DNA of 64,000 nt from Nonomuraea fuscirosea (GCF_003001935.1 NZ_PVNG01000011.1:62001-126000); one strand, 5' to 3'. Numbered from the stretch's first letter, positions 49,961 to 60,521 are shown. The notes: generated by a model from the sequence alone, not told the origin. Translations and numbers: made by a program.

Positions 49961-50690
49961 CGCCGCCGTCCACGGCGAGTTCGACCCCCGCCGTGTACGT
50001 CGCGTCGAAGGCGAGGAACGCGGCCGCGGCGGCGATCTCGTCGAGGGCGCCCAGCCGCTTCATGGGATTGTCCGCGACCCGCTCCGCGATGAACTCCGCC
50101 GCGGCCTCCTTGGACATCGAGCGCTCCAGCACCCCCGTGTCGACGGGACCGGGGCTGATCGCGTTGACCCGGATCTCGCGCGGCAGCAGCTCGCGGGAGA
50201 AGCTGCGGGCCATGGAGCGCAGCGCCGCCTTGCCGGCCGCGTAGACGCTGCTGTCCTTGATGCCGACGACGCCGGCCACCGAGGTGGTCAGGACGACGCC
50301 GGCGCCCCTGCTCAGCAGCGGGGCGAGCTTCTGCACGGTGAAGAAGGCGCCCTTGACGTTGATCGCGAACAGCTTGTCATACGCCTGCTCGGTCGTCGAC
50401 TCGAACGGCGTGAGGGCGGTGACGCCCGCGTTGACGAACAGCGCCTCGATCGTGCCGAACTCGGCCTTCACCCGGTCCGCCAGCGTGTCCAGGTCGGAGA
50501 GCGAGGAGACGTCGCCGCGGACGGCGATCGCGTTCGCGCCGATGCGCTCCCGCGCGGCGTCGAGCGCGGCCTGGGACCGGCCGGTGATCGCCACCCGGGC
50601 CCCGCCGGCCGCCAGCGATTGCGCGATGGCGAGCCCGATGCCGCTGCTGCCGCCGGTGACCACGACATTCTTGCCGCTGTATTTACTCAT
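49947..50690 (-). CDS. Short-chain dehydrogenase/reductase
   Basis: A 247-residue classical SDR: TGGSSGIGLAIAQ at 12-24 (NADP preference suggested by TGRSQ after strand 2), NAG at about 88, active-site serine in TTSVAG, Y-x-x-x-K in SVYAAGK near 153. C-terminal AVDGGVTQL is typical. Substrate unknown. A second SDR gene follows in the same direction upstream; the pair may act on one substrate. Confidence 0.9.
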   Translation of the reverse strand: MSKYSGKNVVVTGGSSGIGLAIAQSLAAGGARVAITGRSQAALDAARERIGANAIAVRGDVSSLSDLDTLADRVKAEFGTIEALFVNAGVTALTPFESTTEQAYDKLFAINVKGAFFTVQKLAPLLSRGAGVVLTTSVAGVVGIKDSSVYAAGKAALRSMARSFSRELLPREIRVNAISPGPVDTGVLERSMSKEAAAEFIAERVADNPMKRLGALDEIAAAAAFLAFDATYTAGVELAVDGGVTQL

Positions 50691-50729
50691 GTCACAATTC
50701 CTTCGTTAATAAACAACGACAGGTCGCCG

Positions 50730-51488
50730 TCAATTCCTGGGATATTCGCCGCCGTCCACGGAGAAACTGGTCCCGGTGATCCAGCTCGACTGGTCGGACA
50801 CGAGGAAGAGCACCGCGTTCGCGATGTCGCCCGGCAGGCCTTCGCGCCCGAGCGGCGGCGTGCCGGTCGCGCCCGAATCCTCGTCGGTGCTCGCCCACCG
50901 CCGGCGCGTCTCCTCGCCGCCGGGGGTGGCGGTCCTGCCGGGGGCCAGGGCGTTGACCCGGACCCCGAACGGGGCCAGCTCCGCGGCCAGCGCCCGGCTG
51001 TAGCTCTCCAGCCCCGCCTTGGCCGCCTGGTAGTGCGCGAAGACCGGCACCGGCGGGAGCAGCGCGGCGGTGGAGATGTGCACGATCGCCCCCGAGCCCT
51101 GGTCCCGCATCCCCGGCGTGAGCAGGGCGTTCAGCCGCACGGCCGCGAGCAGGTTGAGGTCCAGCGCGTCCTGCCAGTCCGCGTCGGGGATCGTCACGGC
51201 GCTGTCGCCGGCCCGGGCGCCGCCCGCGTTGTGCACCACGATGTCCACCCCGCCGAACGTCTCCTGGACGGTCGCGGCCAGAGCCTGGGTTCCGGCCTCG
51301 GTGCGGATGTCGGCCGTCACGAAGGCGGCCCCCTCCGGCGCCGGGTACGCGGTCGTCCTGGCGGTGGCCAGCACCTCGGCGCCCTCCTCAAGCAGCCGCC
51401 GCACGACCGCCGCCCCGATTCCCCGGGAACCTCCCGTGACGAGGGCTCGTTTTCCCCTGAGCTCTCCTGATCCGTTTCCGAGCGTCAT
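50730..51488 (-). CDS. Short-chain dehydrogenase/reductase
   Basis: A 252-residue SDR: TGGSRGIGAAVV near 18-29, HNAGGA near 88, serine in HISTAA, YQAAK active site near 156, and WITGTSFSVDGGEYP at the end. AGGAGGGG lies 3 bases before the ATG at 51488. It is 39 bp upstream of the other SDR gene, so the two are likely co-transcribed. The ~30% similarity in layout does not show whether they share substrate. Confidence 0.9.
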   Translation of the reverse strand: MTLGNGSGELRGKRALVTGGSRGIGAAVVRRLLEEGAEVLATARTTAYPAPEGAAFVTADIRTEAGTQALAATVQETFGGVDIVVHNAGGARAGDSAVTIPDADWQDALDLNLLAAVRLNALLTPGMRDQGSGAIVHISTAALLPPVPVFAHYQAAKAGLESYSRALAAELAPFGVRVNALAPGRTATPGGEETRRRWASTDEDSGATGTPPLGREGLPGDIANAVLFLVSDQSSWITGTSFSVDGGEYPRN

Positions 51489-51694
51489 GGCCCCTCCTGA
51501 ATTGCCGAATTCGCTCGGCGCGGATATTCGCGGGCCGAGCAGGTTCACCGTACGCAAGGAAAAGAACGAGGAGCAAAGACGAAATCCGAGCGGCCGCCAT
51601 AGGAGATGCCTATAACGGGTCACTCGCGAAGGGGACGGGCGGTAGCCCGGCAGGCGGACGACGGGCGGGGTCCGGCGCGCCTACCGTCGGCGGC

Positions 51695-52387
51695 ATGTTC
51701 AGAGACCAGGTGACCTTCCGCCGCGTCACGGCAGGAGTCCTGCTCATCGTGGCCCCGCTGCTCCAGGCTCTCGCCGTCGTCGTCGATCCCGGCACCTGGG
51801 GCGACGACCGCGAGGCGGTCAGCTTCGGCGCGAATCCCGTGCTCGCCCAGATCCAGTCCGTGCTCTACCACTGGAGCTGGATGCTCATGGCCGTGGCCGT
51901 GCTCGGCCTCGTGCACCTGACCAGGCGCAGGGCGACCAGGCTCGGCCACGTCGCGGGCGCGCTCACGATGCTCGGCTACCTGCAGTTGTCCGGGCTGTTG
52001 CTCAGCGACCCCGTCGAGTGGTGGCTGGGGCGGCATCATCCGCCGGAGGAGGCGCAGCGGATCCTGGACGAGATGCTGGGGCTGCCCGGCGTGGTGTTCG
52101 GGTTCCAGCTCCCGTGGATGTTCTTCGGCTTCCTCGGCCTGCCGGTGCTGACCGCGGCCGTGTGGCGGGCCGGGTTCGTGGGGTGGTGGGCGCCGGCGGT
52201 GGTGACGGCCGGCTATCTCGGGTCGTTCGCGGTCTCGTACGGCCCCGCCACCGTGCCGTTCTGGGCCGCCCCCGTGACCGCGCTCGGCTGGATCGGCTGG
52301 AAGATCCTGCGCATGGGCGACGAGGCGTGGGCGGCCTGCTATCCGGCGGCGCGGGTCAGCCCTGAGCCGGAATCCAGCCGACGCTGA
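51695..52387 (+). CDS. Polytopic membrane protein of unknown function
   Basis: A 230-residue protein with six predicted hydrophobic segments (for example RVTAGVLLIVAPLLQALAVVV, SWMLMAVAVLGLVHLT, VVTAGYLGSFAVSYG). No motif recognised. The reading frame ends inside the convergent uppP gene, sharing 32 bp, an unusually long tail-to-tail overlap. The upstream region contains the short palindrome ATAGG-AGATG-CCTAT (51599-51613), perhaps a regulator site. Confidence 0.65.
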   Translation: MFRDQVTFRRVTAGVLLIVAPLLQALAVVVDPGTWGDDREAVSFGANPVLAQIQSVLYHWSWMLMAVAVLGLVHLTRRRATRLGHVAGALTMLGYLQLSGLLLSDPVEWWLGRHHPPEEAQRILDEMLGLPGVVFGFQLPWMFFGFLGLPVLTAAVWRAGFVGWWAPAVVTAGYLGSFAVSYGPATVPFWAAPVTALGWIGWKILRMGDEAWAACYPAARVSPEPESSRR

Positions 52388-53186
52388 CCGCGAAGATGAC
52401 GAAGACGCCGAGCAGGATCCGGTAGATCACGAAGAGGGTGAAGCGGTGGGTGCTGATGTAACGCAGGAACCAGGCCACCGCCAGATAGCCGACGACGAAG
52501 GAGATGACGGTGGCGAGGATCGTCGGCCCCCAGTCGGGGGCCGGGCCCTCGCCGATGTCCTTCAGCTCGAACAACCCCGAGGCCAGCACGGCGGGGATGG
52601 CCAGCAGGAACGAGTATTTGGCCGCGTCCTCGCGGCGGTAGTCGAGCAGCAGGCCGGCGGTCACCGTGCCGCCCGAGCGGGACACGCCGGGGATGAGGGC
52701 CAGCGACTGGGCGAAGCCGTAGAGGACGGCGTGGGTGAAGCTGAGGTGCTTCTCCAGCGTGAGCTTGTTGCGGGCGGTGTGGTCGGCGTACCACAGGATG
52801 CAGGCGAAGACGATCAGCGTGGTGCCGACCAGGCGCAGGTCGCGGAAGCTGGTCTCGATCTGGTCCTTCAGCGTGAGGCCGAGGATGCCGATGGGCAGCG
52901 TGCCGACGATGACGTACCAGCCCATGCGGGCCGCCCAGTGGCCGCGCAGGCTCTTGTCGAAGAGCGAGCGCGTCCAGGTGGAGATGATCTCCCAGATCTC
53001 CTTGCGGAAGTAGATCAGCACGGCCGCCTCGGTGCCGAGCTGGATCACCGCCGTGAAGGCGGCCCCCGGGTCCTTCCAGCCGGCGAACGCGGAGACCACC
53101 CGGATGTGGGCGCTGGAGGAGATCGGCAGGAACTCCGTGAGCCCTTGGACCAACCCCAAGATCACCGCTTCTAGCCAGCCGATCAC
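52356..53186 (-). CDS. uppP: Undecaprenyl-diphosphatase (BacA/UppP)
   Basis: A 276-residue membrane enzyme that dephosphorylates undecaprenyl diphosphate to recycle the lipid carrier of cell-wall synthesis and confers bacitracin resistance. The two signature regions are present: GLVQGLTEFLPISSSAHI near the N-terminus (Glu and Ser essential) and PGVSRSGGTVTAGLLL near 175, plus six to eight helices. GTG start at 53186 with GGAAAGG seven bases upstream. In line with the next gene on the same strand, a MurR/RpiR regulator. Confidence 0.95.
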   Translation of the reverse strand: MIGWLEAVILGLVQGLTEFLPISSSAHIRVVSAFAGWKDPGAAFTAVIQLGTEAAVLIYFRKEIWEIISTWTRSLFDKSLRGHWAARMGWYVIVGTLPIGILGLTLKDQIETSFRDLRLVGTTLIVFACILWYADHTARNKLTLEKHLSFTHAVLYGFAQSLALIPGVSRSGGTVTAGLLLDYRREDAAKYSFLLAIPAVLASGLFELKDIGEGPAPDWGPTILATVISFVVGYLAVAWFLRYISTHRFTLFVIYRILLGVFVIFAVSVGWIPAQG

Positions 53187-53228
53187 GACGACACCTTTCC
53201 AGCACACGCGGGAGTGACGAGGGTGAGG

Positions 53229-54122
53229 TTAGCGGAATCGGGGGTCCGATCGGGTGTCCAGGAGTTGCCGTCGTAGCGCGTTGAGCTGGTGGGAGTTCTC
53301 GACAGAGCGGGACTCGTCGAGCGAGTCGAGCGCCAGCAGCAGCGCGTCGGCCACGATGATGCCGGTCAGGGGTTCGGCCGTGATGCCGGTGGGCGTGTGC
53401 GGGGCGGCCAGCACGGCGTCCACGCGGTCGGCGAACGAACCGCCGAGTTCATCGGAAATTAGCACGATGTTCGCGCCCACGGCGTGCGCCCGGTCGATCA
53501 GCACGGTGAGCTCCTTGAGCTTGCGGGCCGGCTGGAAGATCACCAGCACCTCGCCGTGCGCGAGCTGGATCAGGTCGTCCGCCAGGGCGAAGCCGGTGGT
53601 CGAGACGGCGCGGGCGCGGTGGCCGCGCCGGTTGAGCTTGAGCGCCAGGTGGTGGCCGGCCGGCTCGGAGGCGCCCGCGCCGTAGACGAACACGCCGGGC
53701 GCGTCGACCAGCAGCTCGACCGCCTTCTTGAACGCCTCCGCGTCCAGCAGCCCCCTGCAGTGTTCGACCCGTTCGCGGGCCTCGTCGAAGACCCGCTCCC
53801 AGATGCCGGTCAGGTCCTGGCCGACGTGGCTGACGCGCTGCCGCAGGCGGACGTCGGGGGCCACCGCCGAGGTGAACTCGGCCGCCAGCGCCCGCTTGAG
53901 CCCCGGCAGGCCGCCGAAGCCGAGCCGCTGCATCGTCCGCACCACCGTGGCGTTGCTGGTGCCGGTGGCGGTGCCGAGCTCCTGCGCGCTGGCGAAGAGG
54001 ATCTGCTCGGGCGAGGCGGAGATCAGGTAGTGGCACACCGCCCGCTCGGCCGGCGACAGCTCCTCCCAGAGCTGCCGTACCTGGGCCCTGAGCTGTTCGA
54101 TCGGGCTGTGTGTATTTTCCAT
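53229..54122 (-). CDS. MurR/RpiR-family regulator with SIS domain
   Basis: A 297-residue regulator: N-terminal HTH_6 (LSPAERAVCHYLISASPEQI, ELGTATGTSNATVVRTMQRLG) and a C-terminal SIS sugar-phosphate-binding domain beginning about residue 128 (GVFVYGAGASEPAGHHLALKLNRRG). MurR/RpiR proteins sense sugar phosphates or MurNAc derivatives. It is divergent from the C45 enzyme and the peptide importer, and likely controls them. Start uncertain (ATG 54122 or ATG 54152). Confidence 0.85.
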   Translation of the reverse strand: MENTHSPIEQLRAQVRQLWEELSPAERAVCHYLISASPEQILFASAQELGTATGTSNATVVRTMQRLGFGGLPGLKRALAAEFTSAVAPDVRLRQRVSHVGQDLTGIWERVFDEARERVEHCRGLLDAEAFKKAVELLVDAPGVFVYGAGASEPAGHHLALKLNRRGHRARAVSTTGFALADDLIQLAHGEVLVIFQPARKLKELTVLIDRAHAVGANIVLISDELGGSFADRVDAVLAAPHTPTGITAEPLTGIIVADALLLALDSLDESRSVENSHQLNALRRQLLDTRSDPRFR

Positions 54123-54236
54123 TACGGTTCTTGACTCCTGTGTAGCGCTCATTACCCTGTCTTGGAAACGACCGCTACAGACTCGCCGCTTCCTGAAATG
54201 GACATTACAGGCACCGGGTCGGTCCAAGGAGCACCA

Positions 54237-55370
54237 TTGAGCCTCACATCCCTGCCTCTCGTCGAGATCTCCGGCGCTCCTCGCGAACGCGGGCGGCAGT
54301 ACGGCGAGCAGGCGCGCGAACGGATCGAACGCGCGCTGACCTACTACGCGGAGGCGTTCGCGCACTCCAGCGGCCTGTCATGGGAGCAGGTCGTGGAGCG
54401 GGCGGCGCACTGGATCGAGCCCAGCAGGGCGTTCGCGCCGGAGCTGGTCGAGGAGATGGAGGGCATCGCCGAGGGGGCCGGGGTCGGCTTCCTCGACGTG
54501 CTCGCGCTCAACGCCCGCGGCGAGATCATCTACGACACCACCTTCAGCTCCATGGAGCCCGACGGCTGCACGTCGTTCGCGATGCTGGGGGAGGTGTCCG
54601 GCGACGGCCACGTCTACGCCGGCCAGAACTGGGACTGGCGCGACGGCGTGTCCGACACGCTGATGGTGCTCAGGGTCGTCCAGCCGGGACGGCCGACGGT
54701 CATCATGCACGTGGAGGCGGGGCAGGTCGGGCGGCAGGGGGCCAACTCGGCGGGCATCGCGCTCAACGCCAACGGGCTCGGCGGGCGCTTCGACGACACC
54801 GTGGGCGTGCCGCAGACCCTGATCAGGCGCAGGGTGCTGGACAGCGACAACCTCAACACCGCGCTGGAGGCGCTGACCAAGTCGCGGGCCCACATCGCCA
54901 GCAACGCGCTGGTCACGCACCGCGACGGGTTCGCGATCGACCTGGAGACCACGCCCGGCGCCGTGGGCTGGATGTATCCCACGGACGGGCTGCTCGTGCA
55001 CGGCAACCACTACCAGGCGTTCGTGCCGCCGCAGCTCGCCGCCACCTACCGGCCCGGCTCGGCCGACTCGCTGTTCCGCGTGCCGCGGGCCGAGGGCGGG
55101 CTGCGTACGGTGCGCGAGGCGTCCGGCACCGACGAGGTGCGCAAGCGGATCAGGTTCGCCATGTCCGACCACCTGGGCTACCCCGAGTCCCTCTGCACCC
55201 ACCCCGACCTCACCCAGCCCGCCGTGAAGCGGTGGGCGACCCTGCTGTCGAGCTGCGTCGACCTGACCACGGGCGACTACTTGATCGCGGCCGGCACGCC
55301 CTGCGACCACGAGTACGAGCGCGTGCCCTGGAACCTCTACGACGGACCGCATGGAGAAGTGACCCCGTGA
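54237..55370 (+). CDS. C45-family autoproteolytic acyltransferase/hydrolase
   Basis: A 377-residue N-terminal-nucleophile hydrolase of the penicillin acyl-CoA:isopenicillin N acyltransferase group. The nucleophile is C111 in DGCTSFAML, where autocleavage produces two subunits; NWDWRD and the LNANGLGG region follow as in the family. Start TTG 54237 with AAGGAG upstream. The peptide importer genes follow directly (4-bp overlap), so it probably processes an imported acylated peptide or amide. True substrate unknown. Confidence 0.8.
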   Translation: MSLTSLPLVEISGAPRERGRQYGEQARERIERALTYYAEAFAHSSGLSWEQVVERAAHWIEPSRAFAPELVEEMEGIAEGAGVGFLDVLALNARGEIIYDTTFSSMEPDGCTSFAMLGEVSGDGHVYAGQNWDWRDGVSDTLMVLRVVQPGRPTVIMHVEAGQVGRQGANSAGIALNANGLGGRFDDTVGVPQTLIRRRVLDSDNLNTALEALTKSRAHIASNALVTHRDGFAIDLETTPGAVGWMYPTDGLLVHGNHYQAFVPPQLAATYRPGSADSLFRVPRAEGGLRTVREASGTDEVRKRIRFAMSDHLGYPESLCTHPDLTQPAVKRWATLLSSCVDLTTGDYLIAAGTPCDHEYERVPWNLYDGPHGEVTP

Positions 55371-56974
55371 AGAAGCTGCTCGCCCTCGCCGGGCTGGCCG
55401 GCCTGGTCGCCGCGTGCGGCGGGCCCGCCGCGACCACCAAGGCGCCCGATCCCGCCAAGCTCACCCTCGTCGACCGCACCGCCAGGGCGGCGGGGCCGCT
55501 CGACCGCGCCGTCTGGCTGCTCGACGAGGAGCCGGGCACCCTCGACCTCGACTCCGACGGCGGCACCCCCAACCGCACGGTCATGGCGAACGTCTGCGAG
55601 CGCCTCATGCAGACCCAGCCCGACATGACCGTCAAACCCTGGCTGGCCGAGCGGACCGCGCGCCCCGACCCCAAGACGATGGTGCTCACGCTGCGCGGGG
55701 ACGCCACGTTCCACGACGGCTCGCCGGTCACGGCCGACGACGTCGTGTGGAGCCTGAAGCGGCACGCGGGCGAGGGCATGGACGAATCCGACGAGTTCGA
55801 GGACGTCGAGTCCATCGCCAAGAGCGGTGAGCACGAGGTCACGATCACGTTCAAGCGGCCCAACGCTCTGTTCGAGCAGGCCATCGCCGGGGGCGCGGGC
55901 ATCGTGCTCAACCGGAAGGTGGTGCAGGCGCAGGGCGAGGACTTCGGCTCGCCGGGCAAGGAGGACGCCTGCGGCGGGCCGTACCGGCTCAAGGAGTGGA
56001 AGTCCGGCTCGCACATGACCATCGAGCGTTACGACGCGTACTGGAACAAGGACGTCAAGCCGCTCACCAGGACCGTCGTCTTCCAGTGGGCCCAGGACAC
56101 GGCGCTGGTCAACAGCCTCGTGACGGGAGCGGCGCAGGGCGCCTACCTGTCCGACACGGGACCGGCCGTGGCGCTGCAGAGCAACCAGGCGGTCAGCGTG
56201 GCCTACGGCACTACCACCCGGGTGTTCGTGTTGCTGCCGACCGACCGCGGCGTGATGAAGGACCCGAAGATCCGGCGGGCGCTGTCGCTGGCCGTGGACC
56301 GGGCCGGCATCGCCAAGTCCGGGTTCGCGGGGCTGGCCAGGCCGTGGAAGGTGCCGGTGGGGGCCGGGGCGTGGTCGTACGAGAAGGAGGCGTTCCAGAC
56401 GGCCTTCGACGAGCTGACAGGCGCTCCCGACACGCCCCAGGTCGAGCAGGCCAAGAAGCTGGTGGCGGAGGCGGGCTCGCCGAAGGAGCCGATCGTGGTG
56501 GCGACCGACGGCGAGCAGTCGCGGACGGTCATCGCCAACGCCGTCGTCGACGCGGCCACGAAGATCGGCCTGACCGCGCAGATCAAGACCGTGCCCTCGT
56601 CCGAGTTCGGCAGCTTCTACACCGACAAGTCGCTGCGTGCCCAGGTCGACCTGGTCCCCGACGACTGGTACATCACCAAGTCCGACCCCATCGGCTTCTA
56701 CGACAACGGCCTGACCGGCTCGGCCAACAACTGGGTGAAGTACAGCTCGCCCGCCTACGACAAGCTGGTGGCCGAGGCGCTGGAGACCACCGACACCGCG
56801 GCCCGCGCCAAGCACGTCATCGAGCTGCAGCGCATGTTCACCGCCGACATGGTGTGGATCTCGCTGGTCGAGGTGCCCAACGCGGTCGTGCTCGGGGCCA
56901 AGGTCACGGGCCCGCCCGCCTCGCAGGTGCACATGGGCTACCCGTGGGCGGCCGATCTCGGGGCCAAGGGCTGA
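55367..56974 (+). CDS. Lipoprotein substrate-binding protein of a peptide ABC importer
   Basis: A 535-residue SBP_bac_5 protein. Lipobox LVAAC at residues 13-17, signal sequence KKLLALAGLAGLVAAC. Typical motifs of oligopeptide-binding proteins: FHDGSPVTADDVVWSLKR, GGPYRLKEWKSG, DPKIRRALSLAVDRAGIA. GTG start overlapping the C45 stop. It would bind the ligand outside the cell for the importer made of the next four genes. Confidence 0.92.
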   Translation: MKKLLALAGLAGLVAACGGPAATTKAPDPAKLTLVDRTARAAGPLDRAVWLLDEEPGTLDLDSDGGTPNRTVMANVCERLMQTQPDMTVKPWLAERTARPDPKTMVLTLRGDATFHDGSPVTADDVVWSLKRHAGEGMDESDEFEDVESIAKSGEHEVTITFKRPNALFEQAIAGGAGIVLNRKVVQAQGEDFGSPGKEDACGGPYRLKEWKSGSHMTIERYDAYWNKDVKPLTRTVVFQWAQDTALVNSLVTGAAQGAYLSDTGPAVALQSNQAVSVAYGTTTRVFVLLPTDRGVMKDPKIRRALSLAVDRAGIAKSGFAGLARPWKVPVGAGAWSYEKEAFQTAFDELTGAPDTPQVEQAKKLVAEAGSPKEPIVVATDGEQSRTVIANAVVDAATKIGLTAQIKTVPSSEFGSFYTDKSLRAQVDLVPDDWYITKSDPIGFYDNGLTGSANNWVKYSSPAYDKLVAEALETTDTAARAKHVIELQRMFTADMVWISLVEVPNAVVLGAKVTGPPASQVHMGYPWAADLGAKG

Positions 56975-56978
56975 GCCG

Positions 56979-57893
56979 GTGGTCCGCAAGCTGGCCGGGC
57001 TGGTCGCCACGCTGCTCGCCACCTCGTTCGTGATCTTCGCAGCGTCGTACGCGGCGCCCGGCGACCCGGTCACGTTCCTGGCGGGCGGCAAGGAGAACCT
57101 GACGCCCGAATACCTGGCCGCGATCCGGGCCCAGTACCACCTGGACGATCCGTTCCTGGTGCAGTACGGCCGCTGGCTCGGCGACGCGGTGACCGGCGAC
57201 CTCGGGCGTTCCACGCAGTACCACGACCAGGTGTCCGACCTGATGGCGGCCCGGCTGCCGAGCACGCTCGCGCTGGTCGCCTACGCCTCGGTGCTGTTCG
57301 TGGTGTTCGGGATCGCGCTGGGGGTGCTGGCCGCGGTGCGCGGCGGGCGGACCGACTCGGCGGTGGTGGCGGGCACGACGTTCGCCACCTCCGTGCCGGC
57401 GTTCGTCACCGCGACGGTGCTGATCTCGCTGTTCGGCGTGCAGCTCGGCTGGTTCCCCGTCATGGGCGGCGGCTCGCTGTGGCACCTGACGCTGCCGGCT
57501 GTCACGCTCGCGCTCGGCGCGCTGGCCATCATCAGCCGGGTGACCAGGCAGTCCATGATCGAGCAGCGCGAGCTCGACCACGTGAGCGTGGCCCGCGCCG
57601 GCGGGCTGTCCGAGCGGCTGATCGTGGTGCGGCACGTCTTCCGCGGCGCGCTGGGGCCGATCGTGACGATGTGCGGGCTGGTCACGGCCGGGATGCTGGC
57701 CGGGACGGTGACGGTGGAGACCGCCTTCGGGCTCAACGGGATCGGCTCGTTGCTGGTGAACGCGATCAACACGCACGACTTCCCCGTCACGCAGGCGGTG
57801 CTGCTGCTCATGGTGGCCGCGTACATCGCCGTGACCACCGCGGTCGAGCTGCTGCATCCCCTGATCGACCCCAGAGTGAGGAGCCGGGCATGA
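56979..57893 (+). CDS. Peptide ABC importer permease, DppB-like
   Basis: A 304-residue membrane protein with six helices and the EAA-like loop ARAGGLSERLIVVRHVFRGAL. The N-terminal FVIFAASYAAPGDPVTFLAG extracellular region is typical of the DppB/OppB group. GTG start four bases after the binding-protein stop; stop overlaps the next start (ATGA). Forms the transmembrane pore with the permease at 57890. Confidence 0.92.
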   Translation: MVRKLAGLVATLLATSFVIFAASYAAPGDPVTFLAGGKENLTPEYLAAIRAQYHLDDPFLVQYGRWLGDAVTGDLGRSTQYHDQVSDLMAARLPSTLALVAYASVLFVVFGIALGVLAAVRGGRTDSAVVAGTTFATSVPAFVTATVLISLFGVQLGWFPVMGGGSLWHLTLPAVTLALGALAIISRVTRQSMIEQRELDHVSVARAGGLSERLIVVRHVFRGALGPIVTMCGLVTAGMLAGTVTVETAFGLNGIGSLLVNAINTHDFPVTQAVLLLMVAAYIAVTTAVELLHPLIDPRVRSRA

Positions 57894-58732
57894 CCACACT
57901 CGTCGCCACACTCTCCCCGAAGCCCGCGCGGCCGCTCGGCCAGCTGCTGGCCACGGCGTTCCTCGGCCTCGTCGTCGCGGCGGCGGTGCTGGCGCCGCTG
58001 GTCGCCCCCTACGCGCCTGAGGCGGTCGACTTCGCCGCCACGCTCGCGCCCATGTCGCCGGGCCACCCGCTCGGCGCCGACCAGTCCGGCCGCGACCTGC
58101 TCACCAGGGTCCTGTACGGCGCCCGTACCTCGCTGATCGGCCCGCTGATCCTGCTGGCCATCGCCTCGGCGCTGGGCGTCGCGCTCGGCACGCTGGCCGC
58201 CTGGCACCGGGGCTGGGTGGACGCCGTCGTGTCCCGGCTGACCGACGTCATGTACGCCTTCCCCGGGCTGCTGTTCGTGGTGCTGATCGTGGCCGTGTTC
58301 GGCAACGGGATGACCACGGCCGTGGTGGCGCTGGGGCTGGCGTACACGCCGACGATCGCCAAGTACACCCGCAGCGTGGCGCTGGGCGAGTGCGGCAAAC
58401 CGTACATCGACGCCTACCGGGTGCAGGGCATGGGCGGGTTCGCCATCTGCGTGCGGCACCTGGTGCCCAACATGGCCCGCTCGCTCGTGGGCTACCTGGT
58501 CGTGCTGTTCGGCGAGGGGCTCATGAGCCTGGCCACGCTGAGCTTCCTCGGGTTCGGCGCGCAGCCGCCGTCCTCCGACTGGGGGCTCATGGTCAAGGAG
58601 GGGCAGCCGGCCATCGTGCAGGGGGCGTTCCTGCCGGTGCTGGTGCCGGGCGCGGCCATCGCCCTGGTGGTCGTGTCGTTCAACGTGATCGGCGTGCGCC
58701 TGGCCGACCGCATGGGGGTGAGGGGGACGTGA
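57890..58732 (+). CDS. Peptide ABC importer permease, DppC-like
   Basis: A 280-residue membrane protein with six helices; the N-terminal LVAPYAPEAVDFAATLAPMS, GHPLGADQSGRDLLTRVLYGARTSL block is the DppC/OppC signature and YIDAYRVQGMGGFAICVRHLVPN is the coupling loop. Linked by overlapping stop/start codons to both neighbours, so equal stoichiometry is expected. Confidence 0.92.
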   Translation: MTTLVATLSPKPARPLGQLLATAFLGLVVAAAVLAPLVAPYAPEAVDFAATLAPMSPGHPLGADQSGRDLLTRVLYGARTSLIGPLILLAIASALGVALGTLAAWHRGWVDAVVSRLTDVMYAFPGLLFVVLIVAVFGNGMTTAVVALGLAYTPTIAKYTRSVALGECGKPYIDAYRVQGMGGFAICVRHLVPNMARSLVGYLVVLFGEGLMSLATLSFLGFGAQPPSSDWGLMVKEGQPAIVQGAFLPVLVPGAAIALVVVSFNVIGVRLADRMGVRGT

Positions 58733-59672
58733 TGCTGCTGTCCGTGGAAGGGCTGACGATCGAGGCGGGCGGGCGGCGGCCGATCCTGCGCGAGGTGTCG
58801 CTGTCGGTCGGCAGGGGCGAGATCGTGGGGCTGGTCGGCGAGTCCGGCTCGGGCAAGTCCACGATCGCCCGCTCGGTGCTGCGCCTGCTCCCCGCCGGCG
58901 CCCGCGTCTCCGGGCGGGTCGCGGTCGAGGGCGAGGACGTGCTGACGATGGGCCAGGGCGCCTTGCGCGACCTGCGCGCCTCGAAGGTGTCGATGGTCTA
59001 CCAGGATCCGCGCTCGTCGCTCAACCCGGTGCGCAGGATCGGCGACTTCCTGACCGAGCGTATGGTCCGCACCCTGGGCCGGCCCAAGGCCGAGGCGCGG
59101 ACGCGGGCGCTGGAACTGCTGGACGCGGTGGGGATGCGCGACCCCGGGGCGCGGCTGCGGCAGTATCCGCACGAGCTGTCCGGCGGCATGCTCCAGCGGG
59201 TGGTGATCGCCGCCGCGCTGGCCGCCGACCCGGCGCTGCTGCTGGCCGACGAGGCGACGAGCGCGCTCGACGTCACCACGCAGGCCGAGACGCTCGCGCT
59301 GCTGCGCCGGGTGCAGGCGGAACGGGAGCTCGGCATGTTGTTCATCACCCATGACCTGCACCTGGCCGCCGCCTTCTGCGACCGCGTCCACGTGCTCTAC
59401 GCGGGCACGGTGGTGGAGTCGCGGCCGGCCAAGGAGCTGTTCGCCGACCCTCGCCACCCCTACACCGCCGGCCTGCTGGCCTGCACGCCCGAGCTGGGCG
59501 ACCCGCGGCCGATCCGGCCCATCCCCGGCCGGCCGCCCTCGCTGGACGACGCCTTCACGGGCTGCCCGTTCGCGCCCCGCTGCCCCGAGGCCACGGCCGC
59601 CTGCGAGGAAGAGCCGCCGCGGCCCGTGGCCGTCTCCGGCGGCACCGCCGCCTGCCGTCTGGTGGAGGCCTG

Positions 59673-59673
<1 letters not shown>
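58732..59673 (+). CDS. Peptide ABC importer ATPase, DppD-like
   Basis: A 313-residue ATPase: Walker A GESGSGKST near 36-44, signature LSGGMLQR near 146, Walker B LLLADEATSALDV, and the C-terminal oligo_HPY extension (HPYTAGLLACTPEL) with a cysteine cluster CPFAPRCPEATAAC that in DppD proteins binds an iron-sulfur cluster or zinc. ATG 58732 (GTG 58729 possible). Part of the five-gene importer. Confidence 0.93.
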
Positions 59674-60437
<764 letters not shown>

Positions 60438-60457
60438 CGCTCAGCGATCCCGAGGCT

Positions 60458-60521
60458 GCCAGACCTGTGCGGAGTCCACGGCGGTGGTACCCGGCTCTAG
60501 CGCTTCCAGACCTGTGCGGAG
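60458..60521. repeat. Duplicated 3' end of the NmrA-like gene
   Basis: CCAGACCTGTGCGGAG occurs at 60459-60474 and at 60506-60521, about 47 bp apart; the second copy is the coding end of the gene at 60497. The first sits downstream of its stop and is therefore a shed copy of the gene end, like the other stop-linked repeats in this window. Confidence 0.65.

Noticed and set aside
60441..60496. Possible separate short gene end downstream of the NmrA-like gene
   Set aside because: It is a decayed duplicate of that gene's last codons, not an independent gene.
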